A stretch of 64,000 nt of DNA, from positions 1-64,000 of the forward strand of contig NZ_FLQT01000003.1 of NCBI RefSeq assembly GCF_900088125.1, written 5' to 3'. Below the pieces are notes generated by a model that saw nothing but the letters and a program-made list of their open reading frames with translations, searched no databases and was not told the DNA's origin. The position numbers and the translations under genes were made by a program. The DNA is from Peptoniphilus pacaensis. Its GTDB lineage: Bacteria > Bacillota > Clostridia > Tissierellales > Peptoniphilaceae. This document shows, piece by piece, positions 55,875-64,000 of the stretch; the stretch's first letter is position 1, and every line of letters begins with the position of its first letter.

Positions 55875-56523
55875 ATGGTGGGGCTACGTCAAGATCATCT
55901 TGGCGGCAGCCCTATTCATCCTTATTTTTCGAGAAACCAAGGACTACTTTACGGAAACGCGCATCCGCTCCATGTTGGAGACGGCGGGATTTTGGGCGCC
56001 GGTGATCTACATCGGCCTGTGGGCGGTGCTGCCCATCTTTTTCTTCCCCGTCCCCCTTTTGGTGGTGCCAAGCGGATACATTTTCGGCTCGGCCCTGGGC
56101 GTCGTCTATACCCTGGCGGGCTGTGCCGTGAATATTACCATCATGTATTTTCTCGCCGCCTCCGTGGCTCGGGACAAGATTTTGCATTTAGTGGAAGAAA
56201 AGAGCAACGACAAGATCAAAAAAGTCTTCCTGAGTCCCACGGGCACGAGTCAGGGCGTGTTTTTTATCTTTCGCCTAATCCCTTTGATCTCTTACAATCT
56301 GATCAACTACATGGCGGGAGTTTTGCGCATTCGCTTCCTTCCCTATTTTATTCTAAGCTTAATCGGCATTACCCCGGGGATCTTCGCCTTTATTTATCTT
56401 GGCGAGCAGATCCACGATCCCTCGTCCCCGGAATTTAAGCTGGCCATTCTCTTTCTCGTCCTTTTGACCGTGGTCTCTCTCATCCTCTTGAAAATCTACA
56501 ATAAAAGGCAGAACCGTGATTAG
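55843..56523 (+). CDS. TVP38/TMEM64 family membrane protein (second)
   Basis: 226-residue VTT-domain membrane protein. Family marks are FFFPVPLLVVPSGYIFGSAL, FLAASVARDKILHLV and FFIFRLIPLISYNLINYMAG. The start at ATG 55843 overlaps the first paralogue by 32 bp with a weak ribosome binding site, suggesting translational coupling. Two adjacent diverged copies may form a heteromeric complex or act on two lipids (inference). Confidence 0.9.
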   Translation: MTNKNPNQTTKWWGYVKIILAAALFILIFRETKDYFTETRIRSMLETAGFWAPVIYIGLWAVLPIFFFPVPLLVVPSGYIFGSALGVVYTLAGCAVNITIMYFLAASVARDKILHLVEEKSNDKIKKVFLSPTGTSQGVFFIFRLIPLISYNLINYMAGVLRIRFLPYFILSLIGITPGIFAFIYLGEQIHDPSSPEFKLAILFLVLLTVVSLILLKIYNKRQNRD

Positions 56524-57163
56524 TATCGTCATTCCCACTTATAACGAAATAGAGCACATCCACGCCTTTCAAGAGGCCCTGGACGCTTTCGACGGCCGGG
56601 CGGAAATTTTGTTTTCCGACGGCGGCAGCACCGACGGCACCTATGATGCCATTCGCTATCCGAAGATTCGAGAAGCGAAGGGCCGCGGCGCGCAACTTGC
56701 GGCCGGTGCCGCAAAAGCCACGGGGGACGTGCTCTGGTTTCTACACGCCGACACCTTTTTTCCGAAAGAAGCCCTGGATGCCGTGGAAGCCTGCAAAGCC
56801 CCCTGGGGCGCCTTCAAGCTTCGCTTTTCGTCGAAGTCGCCTATGATGAAGGTAGTGGCCTTTAATTCCAACAACCGCATTCGCTTTCGTCGCATCGTCT
56901 TCGGCGATCAGGGCATGTTTTTAAACCGGGAACTTTACGAAAAAATCGGCGGCTTTCAACCCATTCCCCTGATGGAAGATTACGATCTGTCCATTCGCCT
57001 GAAAAGCGCCGGCTACGTGCCCGAGCTGCTGCCTTTAAAGCTCACCACCGACGCCTGCCGCTTCGAAGAAAACGGCATTTGGAAGACGATTCTGCATATG
57101 CAGCGCCTACAACGAGCTTTTCGCCGCGGTGTGGACCCGGCGGAACTCGCCAAGCGCTACTGA
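56516..57163 (+). CDS. TIGR04283-type GT2 arsenosugar-family glycosyltransferase
   Basis: 215-residue GT-A family 2 enzyme: ISIVIPTYNEIEHIHAF, DGGSTDGTYDAI, the DxD-type LWFLHADTFFPKEAL, and FGDQGMFLNRELYEKIGGFQ followed by PIPLMEDYDLSIRLKSAG. This pattern matches TIGR04283, which regularly neighbours TIGR04282. The start is GTG, overlapping the second TVP38 gene by 8 bp. Probable role: transfer of a sugar to a lipid or small-molecule acceptor at the inner membrane. Confidence 0.9.
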   Translation: MISIVIPTYNEIEHIHAFQEALDAFDGRAEILFSDGGSTDGTYDAIRYPKIREAKGRGAQLAAGAAKATGDVLWFLHADTFFPKEALDAVEACKAPWGAFKLRFSSKSPMMKVVAFNSNNRIRFRRIVFGDQGMFLNRELYEKIGGFQPIPLMEDYDLSIRLKSAGYVPELLPLKLTTDACRFEENGIWKTILHMQRLQRAFRRGVDPAELAKRY

Positions 57164-57174
57164 AAGGAGCCATT

Positions 57175-58119
57175 ATGATTTCTTACGCCAGGGACAACTG
57201 CATCCACTGCGGCCGCTGCACCCGCATCTGTCCCTTTCTGGAGCACTACGCCATGGATCTGGAGGGCTTTTCCCATCGTCCGGATCTGCGCAGCGAGTGC
57301 TACCTTTGCGATAACTGCAAGCGAGTCTGCCCGAAGACTATTTCCGGCCGCGAGATCGCCATGGAAATGCGGATCGACGATCCCTTGCCTGCGCGAAAGG
57401 TGCGCTTTCAAAAAGATCCCTATCTGCTTCGCAATTTGCAGAAAAAAAACACGAAGACCCTCCTCTTCCTGGGCTGCAATTATCCGGGCCAATATCCGGA
57501 AACCTGCAAGGCCTTAATCGCCCTCTGCGCCGAGCGGGGCGTGGATTTTTCCGTGGATTGCTGCAAGAAGCCCATCGAGCAAAAGGGCATCCCCCTCTCC
57601 GCCGACAAGATTTTCGATTCGGTGAAAGATCGGGGCATCGAACGCCTAGTTTGCTGCTGCCCCAATTGTTACCGCACCATGAAAAATCGCGGGGACATGG
57701 AGGTCATTTCCGTCTACGATTATTTAGAGGAAGAAGGGCTTTTACACACCTTGCCCGAAGAAGACATTCCCGTCTACATACCCTGCGGCGATCGTGAAAA
57801 TTTGGATTTCTTCCGCGCCATCGAGCCCTATTTAAAGAGCTACCGCATGCCCTACGAATCCATTCACTGCTGCGGTCTGGGCGGCGGCGGAAAGCACAAT
57901 GCCGACGTGGACGGGACGATTAAAGATCGCTTCAAGGAAATCTACGAGAAGGAAAAGAGCATTTGGACCTACTGCGCCAGCTGCTCCATTCGATTCAACG
58001 AATACGGATTGGATCACGCCGTTAACTTCCTCTCCGCCTTTTTAGGCATTTACGAAGCGCCCTCCACCTCTTACATGAAAAATGTCATTTCTTTTAAAGG
58101 ATATCCCCATGCAAAGTAA
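57175..58119 (+). CDS. Fe-S/CCG-domain oxidoreductase (HdrB/D-like)
   Basis: 314 residues. The N-terminus holds two [4Fe-4S] ferredoxin motifs: Cys9, Cys12, Cys15, Cys19 and Cys42, Cys45, Cys48, Cys52. The rest resembles the heterodisulfide-reductase CCG domains: FLGCNYPGQYPETC, VDCCKKPIEQKG, VCCCPNCYRTM, HCCGLGGGG and YCASCSIRF. Such proteins move electrons to a disulfide or similar centre. It is soluble, so it would work at the cytosolic face. AAAGGAGCCATT precedes the ATG at 57175; the longer frame is rejected. Confidence 0.88.
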   Translation: MISYARDNCIHCGRCTRICPFLEHYAMDLEGFSHRPDLRSECYLCDNCKRVCPKTISGREIAMEMRIDDPLPARKVRFQKDPYLLRNLQKKNTKTLLFLGCNYPGQYPETCKALIALCAERGVDFSVDCCKKPIEQKGIPLSADKIFDSVKDRGIERLVCCCPNCYRTMKNRGDMEVISVYDYLEEEGLLHTLPEEDIPVYIPCGDRENLDFFRAIEPYLKSYRMPYESIHCCGLGGGGKHNADVDGTIKDRFKEIYEKEKSIWTYCASCSIRFNEYGLDHAVNFLSAFLGIYEAPSTSYMKNVISFKGYPHAK

Positions 58120-58498
58120 CGAAGAAAAAAATTGCGCCCAAGTGGTGCTGGGAAGTTTCAGCGAAAGATTCGGCTTAGACAAGGAAAAGGCGGAAGCCTT
58201 GGCCGCCCCCTTCGGCGGCGGTCGCTACGCCGGCGAGACCTGCGGCTGTGTCACCGCCGCCACCATGGTCCTGGGCCTGGCCTACGACGGCGCCGACCTT
58301 TTTCAAAAGGTCAAGGCCTTCGACGAGGCCTTTGCCGAAGCAAACGGCCACATCGTCTGCAAAGATATTTTGGGCCACGACTTTTCTCGTCCCGGCGAAT
58401 TGGAAGCGGCTTATGCCGACGGAAGTGTCCAAAGCCACTGCCCTCGCTGCATCGAATCTTCCATCTCTATTTTGAAAAAGCTCTTGGAAGAAGAATAA
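58109..58498 (+). CDS. C_GCAxxG_C_C family redox protein
   Basis: 129 residues with the family pattern: FGGGRYAGETCGCVTAATMV, an isolated Cys in HIVCKDILGHD and a terminal HCPRCIESS pair. Family members are small Cys-rich proteins found mostly in anaerobes, thought to bind metal or act in redox. AAAGGATATCCCC precedes the ATG at 58109, 11 bp inside the end of the Fe-S gene, so the two are coupled. Last gene of the operon. Confidence 0.87.
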   Translation: MQSNEEKNCAQVVLGSFSERFGLDKEKAEALAAPFGGGRYAGETCGCVTAATMVLGLAYDGADLFQKVKAFDEAFAEANGHIVCKDILGHDFSRPGELEAAYADGSVQSHCPRCIESSISILKKLLEEE

Positions 58499-58511
58499 TT
58501 TTTCCCATTAG

Positions 58512-58541
58512 AAAAGGACCTCGCGAAAGAGGTCCTTTTTT
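58512..58541. terminator. Bidirectional terminator between convergent operons
   Basis: AAAAGGACCTC/GAGGTCCTTTT with a six-base loop; T-runs on both strands. Confidence 0.9.
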
Positions 58542-58545
58542 CGTG

Positions 58546-58908
58546 CTAATCCTGTGATTTTTCCATGGCGTCTTCCACCGCCGCCTTCAGACCCTCGGAA
58601 GTTTCCGTGGCGCCGGCAATGCCGTCTACCGCCGTGGAATTTTTCTTCGTCATTGCGCCGGGAATTTTTTCCAGCGCGCTCTCTACCTGAGGCACTTGCT
58701 GCGGCGATTCGCCGTGGCTCTTCACGACGATCTCGGCGATCCGCCCGTCTTGAACGGTGACGCTCACCACAATGGGCTCGGATTGATTGTACCCCTCTCC
58801 CCTGCCTTCGTAGGTGCCGTCTTTGTACGGTCGGTCCTTCCCACAGCCGCTGAGGAAGAGGGCGACGAGCAGGCAAAGGACGAGGAGATTCTTCCTCACA
58901 GATTTCAT
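58546..58908 (-). CDS. FMN-binding lipoprotein
   Basis: 120 residues. The lipoprotein signal ends at Cys22 (LFLSGC). The FMN-binding domain (about 30-118) has DGTYEGRGEGY, VSVTVQDGRIAEIVV and the covalent-flavin motif DGIAGATETS (residues 95-104). It probably carries FMN on the outer membrane face as an extracellular electron carrier. Its ATG overlaps the tkt stop (TAATG), so it is translationally coupled to transketolase, an unexpected partner. Confidence 0.9.
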   Translation of the reverse strand: MKSVRKNLLVLCLLVALFLSGCGKDRPYKDGTYEGRGEGYNQSEPIVVSVTVQDGRIAEIVVKSHGESPQQVPQVESALEKIPGAMTKKNSTAVDGIAGATETSEGLKAAVEDAMEKSQD

Positions 58909-60899
58909 TACTTGCGACTCTTTAAATAGGCCGCGGCATGTTCGTAGACGCCCTCCGTCGTTAAGCCGAAGCGCTTAAAGACGTGGTTGGCATTGCCCGA
59001 TGCGCCGAAGGATTCCATGCCCAGGGCCAAGCCGTCCAGACCCACGTACTTGTGCCAGCCCATGGTGGATGCGGCTTCCACAGAAATTCTGTTGCGGACA
59101 TCGGCGGGAAGTACTTCTTCTTTGTATTCCGCCGATTGTTCTTCGAAGAGTTCCTGCGAGGGCATACTGACAACACGCACGCCGTAGCCGTCTTTTTCTA
59201 AAGCTTCGGCGCTTTCAAGGGCCAGATGTACCTCGCTGCCCGTGGCGATAAAGATCAGATCCAAATTTCCTGATTCTTTCTTTATGATATAGCCGCCCTT
59301 TAAGGCATCCTTGGAGGAGCCCTCAAGCTCCGGCAAGGTTTGCCGCGTAAAGATCATGCTCACGGGTTTATCTTCGCTGTGCATGGCCACGTACCAGGCG
59401 GCGGCCACTTCCGTGGAATCCGCCGGGCGGAAGGTGATCATATTCGGAATGGAGCGCAACATGGGCAGATGCTCGATGGGCTGGTGGGTGGGCCCGTCTT
59501 CGCCGACGCCGATGCTGTCGTGGGTGAAGATGTAGGACGTGGGTATGCCCATAAGGGCCGCCAGACGTAGCTGCGGTTTCATGTAGTCGCTGAAGACCAG
59601 GAAGGTGGCGCCGTAGGAGCGGAAGCCGCCGTGGAGGTAGATGCCGTTGACGATGGCGCCCATGGCGTGTTCTCTAACGCCGAAATTAATATTGCCTCCG
59701 GGACGATTGTCCACGCTGTATTGGCCTTCGCCCTTCATATCGCTCTTGTTGGAGGGGCCCAGGTCGGCGCTTCCGCCGAAGAGATTGCCCATACCGGCGG
59801 CGACGCGCTGCAGCATTTCGTGGGAGCTGGCCCGAGTAGCCATGTCTTTTTCCACCGGCGCCCAATAGGCGTCCTCGTCCATAAAGGAAAGGTCCTGCTT
59901 CTTCGTGTCGTAGGTGGCGAGGAAGTCTTCATACTTTTGCGGGAAGGCTTCCTTATACTCTGCTTCCATGGCCTTCCAAGCTTCGTAGACCTTGCGCTTT
60001 TCTTCCATCTTTTCGGCAACCAATGCCTTGACTTCACCGGCCACTTCAAAGGGCGCCACGTCGTAGCCTAATTTTTCCCTGGTTGCTTTATTCTTTTCTT
60101 CGCCCAGGGGCGAGCCGTGAACGCCGGCGGAGCCTTCCAAGGGCGAGCCGTAGCCGATGGCGGTTTTAATTTCGATGAGGGTGGGCTTGACCTTTTCCTG
60201 TTTCCCCGCTTCCACCGCACGGGTAATAGCTTCGATATCCGTACCGTCTTCCACGATGAGGACTTGCCAGCCCAGGGCGCGGTAGCGTGCGGCGATGTCT
60301 TCTTTAAAGGACAGCTCCGTATTGCCTTCGATGGTAATGTTGTTGGAGTCGTAAAGGACGATGAGTTTGCCCAGCTCCAAAGTGCCGGCGATGGATGAGG
60401 CTTCGTTGCTGATGCCTTCCATTAGGTCGCCATCGCCGCAAAGGACGTAAGTATAGTGGTCGACGAAATCATAGCCCGGCTCGTTGTACTTGGCCGCCAG
60501 GCGTGTTTCCACCATGGCGAAGCCCACGGCCGTGGAAATCCCGGCGCCTAAGGGGCCCGTGGTGGTTTCCACGCCGGGGGTGTGGCCGTATTCCGGATGG
60601 CCCGGCGTCTTGGAATCCAATTGACGGAAATCTTTTAAATCCTCCGCCGTGAGTCCCATGCCAAAGAGATGGAACAGGGAATACAAGAGAGCGCTGCCGT
60701 GACCGGCGCTTAAAATAAATCGATCGCGGTTGGGCCACAGATGATCCTCGGGATCGAAGTTTAATGTATTGGCCCACAATGCCCAGGCCATGGGCGCCGC
60801 GCCCAGGGGAAGCCCCGGGTGACCGGAATTGGCCGAATCGATCTGATCGATGGACAGAGCCCGCAAGGTGTTGACCGCGAACTGTTCGTTATGATTCAT
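58908..60899 (-). CDS. tkt: Transketolase
   Basis: 663-residue thiamine-diphosphate enzyme of the pentose phosphate pathway. The N-terminal SANSGHPGLPLGAAPMAWAL, the ThDP motif GDGDLMEGISNEASSIAG through SNNITIEGN, and the pyrimidine domain INFGVREHAMGAIVNGIYLH are intact; the C-terminal domain begins around residue 540. AGAGGAGGATCTC precedes the ATG, which overlaps the glycosyltransferase gene by 11 bp. Sugar supply to the adjacent polysaccharide pathway is a possible reason for the linkage. Confidence 0.97.
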   Translation of the reverse strand: MNHNEQFAVNTLRALSIDQIDSANSGHPGLPLGAAPMAWALWANTLNFDPEDHLWPNRDRFILSAGHGSALLYSLFHLFGMGLTAEDLKDFRQLDSKTPGHPEYGHTPGVETTTGPLGAGISTAVGFAMVETRLAAKYNEPGYDFVDHYTYVLCGDGDLMEGISNEASSIAGTLELGKLIVLYDSNNITIEGNTELSFKEDIAARYRALGWQVLIVEDGTDIEAITRAVEAGKQEKVKPTLIEIKTAIGYGSPLEGSAGVHGSPLGEEKNKATREKLGYDVAPFEVAGEVKALVAEKMEEKRKVYEAWKAMEAEYKEAFPQKYEDFLATYDTKKQDLSFMDEDAYWAPVEKDMATRASSHEMLQRVAAGMGNLFGGSADLGPSNKSDMKGEGQYSVDNRPGGNINFGVREHAMGAIVNGIYLHGGFRSYGATFLVFSDYMKPQLRLAALMGIPTSYIFTHDSIGVGEDGPTHQPIEHLPMLRSIPNMITFRPADSTEVAAAWYVAMHSEDKPVSMIFTRQTLPELEGSSKDALKGGYIIKKESGNLDLIFIATGSEVHLALESAEALEKDGYGVRVVSMPSQELFEEQSAEYKEEVLPADVRNRISVEAASTMGWHKYVGLDGLALGMESFGASGNANHVFKRFGLTTEGVYEHAAAYLKSRK

Positions 60900-61704
60900 G
60901 AGATCCTCCTCTGTTTTCTTTCACGACGGTGACCGCCTTTTTATTTCGTGCAATGGCCCACAAAAATTTCGGAATGGCCACCTGCCTCCCGATGCGGGAC
61001 GGATTTTTGAGCAAGCGGTAAAACCATTCCAGGTGCAGACGAATGAAAATGTCCGGCGCCCGCTTGGCCTTTCCCGCCAGCACATCCAGTACGCCGCCGT
61101 TGCCGATGGCCAAAGTGATATGCTCCAGTTTGTCTCTGTTGTTTAAAATAAAGTCTTCCTGCTTGGGAAAGCCCAGACCCACGAAGAGAATGGATGCGCC
61201 GCTTTCGTTAACGGCCCTGATCACCGCCGCCTCTTCTTCGGAATTTTCGAAGCCGCGGTGGGCGCCTTTAAAGTAGCCGTGATGCTCCCCGGCCACAATG
61301 GGGCCGTATGTCTCTTCCACCCGCCGCTTCGCTTCCCGGGCGATGCCGGGCTCGCCGCCTAAAAAGAAAATCTTCTCGCCTTTTTCTTTCGCCAGTTCCA
61401 AAAGGTACAGGGACAAATCGTAGCCGGTGACCCGCTCCTCCAGGGGATGGCCTCCCATTTTCGAGCCGATGACCAGGCCGATGCCGTCGGGCACCACGAG
61501 ATCCGCCCCGTTCATGATGCGTGCTTTCTCCCTATCGCCTTTTAATGCCATGACGATTTCCGTATTGGGAGTAAAGACCCAGTGGAAGCCGCCCTCGTCT
61601 ATGAAGTCGGAAAGAATCTTCCGGCTCTCCTCTTCGCTGACGTCGTCCACGGCGGTGTTAAAGATTTTGATCTTGTCCTTAGGATTGCAAAAGTTCGAAG
61701 ACAT
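60889..61704 (-). CDS. WecG/TagA/CpsF glycosyltransferase
   Basis: 271-residue GT26-type enzyme: FIDEGGFHWVFTPNTEIVMA, LVVPDGIGLVIGSKMGGHPL with RVTGYDL, IFFLGGEPGIAREAKRRVEE, and ILFVGLGFPKQEDFI. Such enzymes transfer ManNAc or a related sugar onto a lipid-linked GlcNAc in wall-polymer synthesis. Two ATG codons are possible; AGGAGG is better spaced for the one at 61704. It overlaps csaB by 26 bp. Confidence 0.94.
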   Translation of the reverse strand: MSSNFCNPKDKIKIFNTAVDDVSEEESRKILSDFIDEGGFHWVFTPNTEIVMALKGDREKARIMNGADLVVPDGIGLVIGSKMGGHPLEERVTGYDLSLYLLELAKEKGEKIFFLGGEPGIAREAKRRVEETYGPIVAGEHHGYFKGAHRGFENSEEEAAVIRAVNESGASILFVGLGFPKQEDFILNNRDKLEHITLAIGNGGVLDVLAGKAKRAPDIFIRLHLEWFYRLLKNPSRIGRQVAIPKFLWAIARNKKAVTVVKENRGGSHES

Positions 61705-62779
61705 GTTGCACATTCCTCCTACTTTTTTCCAAAAGCTCCCCGTGCCGGGTCCGCAAACGCAGGCGCTCCTCGTCCTTTTTGCGGTACATGGCCACCACGG
61801 CGTTTAAAAGCTTTTTCTCGTCCATGCCCTCGGCGCAAATATCCGATGGGATGGCCAAGGAATCCAACTGGGCCTTGACCTTGGGATCGTAGACGATGCC
61901 CACCGCCGGCGTCTTCGACGTGACGGCGTAAATCAACGCGTGAAGACGCATGCCGATAATGAGGTCGCAGAGGCCGATGATGCCTTCCATTTCCTCCACG
62001 GCGTAATTACCGCTTAGGACGTGGCAATGGTCCCTGTGTACCATCTTCGCCTTAATGCTCTCGGCGAAATGTTTGTCCTCGGGATAGTGGAGAGGCGTAA
62101 ATAAAATATCGATGCCCAATTCTTCATAGACTCGGTCAGCGACGTAGGCGATTTTCGACGCCAGAGCCGGCGCCTTCTTCCACTGGCGCACGGCGATACC
62201 CAGGAAGTGCTTATCGCTGTCGATCCCTTCTTCCCGAAGAAGGGCCTTCGCCGCCTCGGGACTGATGCCGTCGATGCCGTAAACGGGATCGGCGGTCACC
62301 TCCATGGGCGGTCCGCTGACGCCGATGTCTTTCAGCACCTGCGCGCTGTCCTCATCCCGCAAGGTAATGTAATCCGCCTTGTTTAAAATCCGCGCCGTCA
62401 ACCTGCGGTTCAGTGCCTTGTGAATGGGGCCGACGCCGTTGGCATAGACGTAGATTTTTTTGCCCATACGCTTGGCCAGAGCCATGACGCCCAAGTAGTA
62501 GTACAGGCTTCTCGACGAGGTTTCGTCTTGTAAAAGGGAGCCCCCGCCGCTAATCAACAGATCCGTGTTCGACAGCGCCTTCTTCACGGATTTATAGTGG
62601 AAGCGCTGGGTGGCGTTCACGCCGTAGAGCCTGCGGGTTCTCGGCGGATCGTAGGAGAGGACATTTAATTGTACGGTGGGATCACAGGCGCGAATATCGT
62701 TGACGATGGCGTGTAAGATCGCATCGTCGCCGCTATTGTCGAAGCCGTAATAGCCGCTAAATAAAACTTTCTTTCCCAT
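61679..62779 (-). CDS. csaB: Polysaccharide pyruvyl transferase CsaB
   Basis: 366-residue CsaB: KKVLFSGYYGFDNSGDDAIL, LLISGGGSLLQDETSSRSLY, YANGVGPIHKALNRR, and IIGMRLHALIYAVTSKTPAV near the end. CsaB adds pyruvate ketals to a secondary cell-wall polymer, the ligand of SLH-domain S-layer proteins. The ATG at 62779 has AAGGATGG upstream; the longer frame is rejected. It overlaps the O-antigen-ligase-like gene by 23 bp. Confidence 0.94.
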   Translation of the reverse strand: MGKKVLFSGYYGFDNSGDDAILHAIVNDIRACDPTVQLNVLSYDPPRTRRLYGVNATQRFHYKSVKKALSNTDLLISGGGSLLQDETSSRSLYYYLGVMALAKRMGKKIYVYANGVGPIHKALNRRLTARILNKADYITLRDEDSAQVLKDIGVSGPPMEVTADPVYGIDGISPEAAKALLREEGIDSDKHFLGIAVRQWKKAPALASKIAYVADRVYEELGIDILFTPLHYPEDKHFAESIKAKMVHRDHCHVLSGNYAVEEMEGIIGLCDLIIGMRLHALIYAVTSKTPAVGIVYDPKVKAQLDSLAIPSDICAEGMDEKKLLNAVVAMYRKKDEERLRLRTRHGELLEKSRRNVQHVFELLQS

Positions 62780-64000
62780 AACAATCCATCCTTTTCTCCG
62801 CAAGGGGGCTTGCGAGATCTTTTTTACAAATTCGTACGAGGGCAAAGGTCACGGCCAAAAGCAGCCAGAAGGTAGTGGTGATCTTGGTCATGTAGAAGAT
62901 ATTTTCGAATATGCCGTGAAAAAGCATGCCGGCAACCGACGATGCCACCGCCGCGCCCATAATTTTGATATAGCGGTTTTTGCTCTTCAGAGGATAGCGC
63001 GCCAGATTGACGAAGATGCTGACCATAAAAATCACAAAGAGCACGAAGCCGATCAGGCCCATTTCCGCAAAGATTTGCAAAAATGCGTTGTGGGCGTGGA
63101 ACACACCCATGCCGCGCATATACTGTTCGTAAACAATCTTAAAGGGCCGATACCCGAGACCCAGTCCCACGAGAAAGTTGTTGCGGATGATGGTTTCCGT
63201 AATCTCCCAAATCTTAAATCGATAGGAGGTGGACGAGTCGGCGAAGTTGAAAATCGTCATAAAGCGATTGACGATGCTCGTGGGCACGACAAACACGGAA
63301 GCTCCCATAAGGGGAATGGCCAAGAGCAGGAGCTCTTTTCTGACGAGACAGATAAAGACGAAGGCCGCTACGGCGATGCCCAGCCAGCCGCCGCGGGACA
63401 TGGTCATAACGAGGGCCGCCATTTGAAAAAGGAACATGGCCAAAAACAAGAGGCGCACACCGTCCCGCTTCGTGGACCAAAAGATGCCCACGGTGAGAGG
63501 GATGGCCATGACCAAATACTCGGCGAAAATATTGGGATTGCCGAAAAGCGAATAGGCCCTGGCGCGAATGGGGCTGTTGGAATAAGAATCCACCCACCCC
63601 TCCTTCACGTCCACCGCTCCGAAGTATTGGTAAATGCCGTAGACGGCGACAATGGTGGCGGCGACGCTGACGGCGACGATCACGCCGTGGAGCTGCTCTT
63701 CGGTCTTGACCTCGTTAATCATAAAGATTAAATACATAAAGCCGCCGGTGTGGATGGCTAAATCCCGTATCGAGCCCATGGGAATGATCGACGTAGCCGT
63801 TTGAATCATCATCAGGAGAAAATAGATATAGGGCACGATCTCGTGGCCGGCCACGATAAGGGGATCGTCTTTTTTGATCAATTTTCTAATGAGAAACAAT
63901 CCGAAGGTGCCGTACAGGAGCACGAGCACCAGGACATCCGGCAGGAAAATATAGCCGAAAGTGGTGGCGATGAGGCTGATCATGGGATTTTCGAAAAAGA
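62757..64000 (-). CDS. O-antigen ligase family protein (5' end beyond window)
   Basis: At least 408 residues of a polytopic Wzy_C/O-antigen ligase family protein. The block ARAYSLFGNPNIFAEYLVMA, TMSRGGWLGIA, and the external VGLGLGYRPFKIVYEQYM with FHAHNAFLQIFAEMG are clear. The frame is still open at base 64000 (FFENPM before the first visible ATG at 63983), and that ATG has no ribosome binding site, so the N-terminus probably lies outside the window. Paralogue of the protein at 15413-16798. It probably joins or polymerises the pyruvylated wall glycan. Confidence 0.88.
   Translation of the reverse strand, partial: FFENPMISLIATTFGYIFLPDVLVLVLLYGTFGLFLIRKLIKKDDPLIVAGHEIVPYIYFLLMMIQTATSIIPMGSIRDLAIHTGGFMYLIFMINEVKTEEQLHGVIVAVSVAATIVAVYGIYQYFGAVDVKEGWVDSYSNSPIRARAYSLFGNPNIFAEYLVMAIPLTVGIFWSTKRDGVRLLFLAMFLFQMAALVMTMSRGGWLGIAVAAFVFICLVRKELLLLAIPLMGASVFVVPTSIVNRFMTIFNFADSSTSYRFKIWEITETIIRNNFLVGLGLGYRPFKIVYEQYMRGMGVFHAHNAFLQIFAEMGLIGFVLFVIFMVSIFVNLARYPLKSKNRYIKIMGAAVASSVAGMLFHGIFENIFYMTKITTTFWLLLAVTFALVRICKKDLASPLAEKRMDCYGKESFI

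Overview
The window is a chromosomal segment of a low-to-mid GC Gram-positive anaerobe. The 16S rRNA gene, the ftsEX/M23/ctpA/uvrBA and pheST-zapA-U32-mutS2-argS gene orders, T-box control of valS, sortase and lipoprotein signals, Asp23/AmaP, DUF4364 and LarB all point to Bacillota. My best guess is class Tissierellia or Clostridia, near the Peptoniphilaceae. That placement is an inference from gene content and needs a 16S search. Almost every gene has a strong AGGAGG-type ribosome binding site, and several start at TTG or GTG.

Layout. 1-1891: 16S rRNA on the minus strand, with three tandem promoters. 1922-15062: a minus-strand housekeeping run (pheS, pheT, zapA, U32 protease, mutS2, argS, then a radical SAM/B12 protein and a TPR protein). 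15213-19423: tRNA-Cys, a surface-polysaccharide operon (GT4 glycosyltransferase, two DUF4330 proteins, O-antigen-ligase-like protein), a small glycine-zipper membrane protein, tRNA-Gly and tRNA-Phe. 19511-23761: hslO, a methyltransferase, a sirtuin, a CPBP protease, hpt, and DUF4364 on the plus strand. 23762-26870 is an accessory patch: a structured element, a small XRE regulator with a striking operator and an unknown partner, a frameshifted methyltransferase gene, and two tandem IS200-type elements. 26898-33682: Asp23/DUF2273/AmaP, valS with its T-box, trpS, and an MTA/SAH-deaminase-type amidohydrolase. 33832-35891: rpsD and murC on the plus strand.

35936-48474 (minus): a class B sortase, an amino-acid ABC transporter whose binding-protein gene is preceded by a likely leader peptide, and the ftsE-ftsX-M23-ctpA-uvrB-uvrA run. 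48556-49769: 5-formyl-THF cyclo-ligase and an orphan LarB. 49868-58498 (plus): a three-gene ABC system (ATPase, large exported wall/CARDB-like protein, MacB-type permease), a double-rhodanese lipoprotein, and a compact operon of two arsenosugar-type glycosyltransferases, two TVP38/TMEM64 membrane proteins, an Fe-S/CCG oxidoreductase and a C_GCAxxG_C_C protein. 58546-64000 (minus): an overlapping operon of an O-antigen-ligase-like protein (cut by the window edge), csaB, a WecG/TagA glycosyltransferase, tkt and an FMN-binding lipoprotein.

The most promising items for follow-up are: (i) the 31-codon leader ORF with tandem Arg and Cys codons enclosed in a 13-bp long-range helix ahead of the amino-acid binding protein; (ii) the arsenosugar-like glycosyltransferase/TVP38/Fe-S operon, which lacks any arsenic gene in view; (iii) the ABC/CARDB/MacB-type trio; and (iv) the XRE module with paired 16-bp inverted operators. 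No CRISPR array, prophage or classical defence island was seen.
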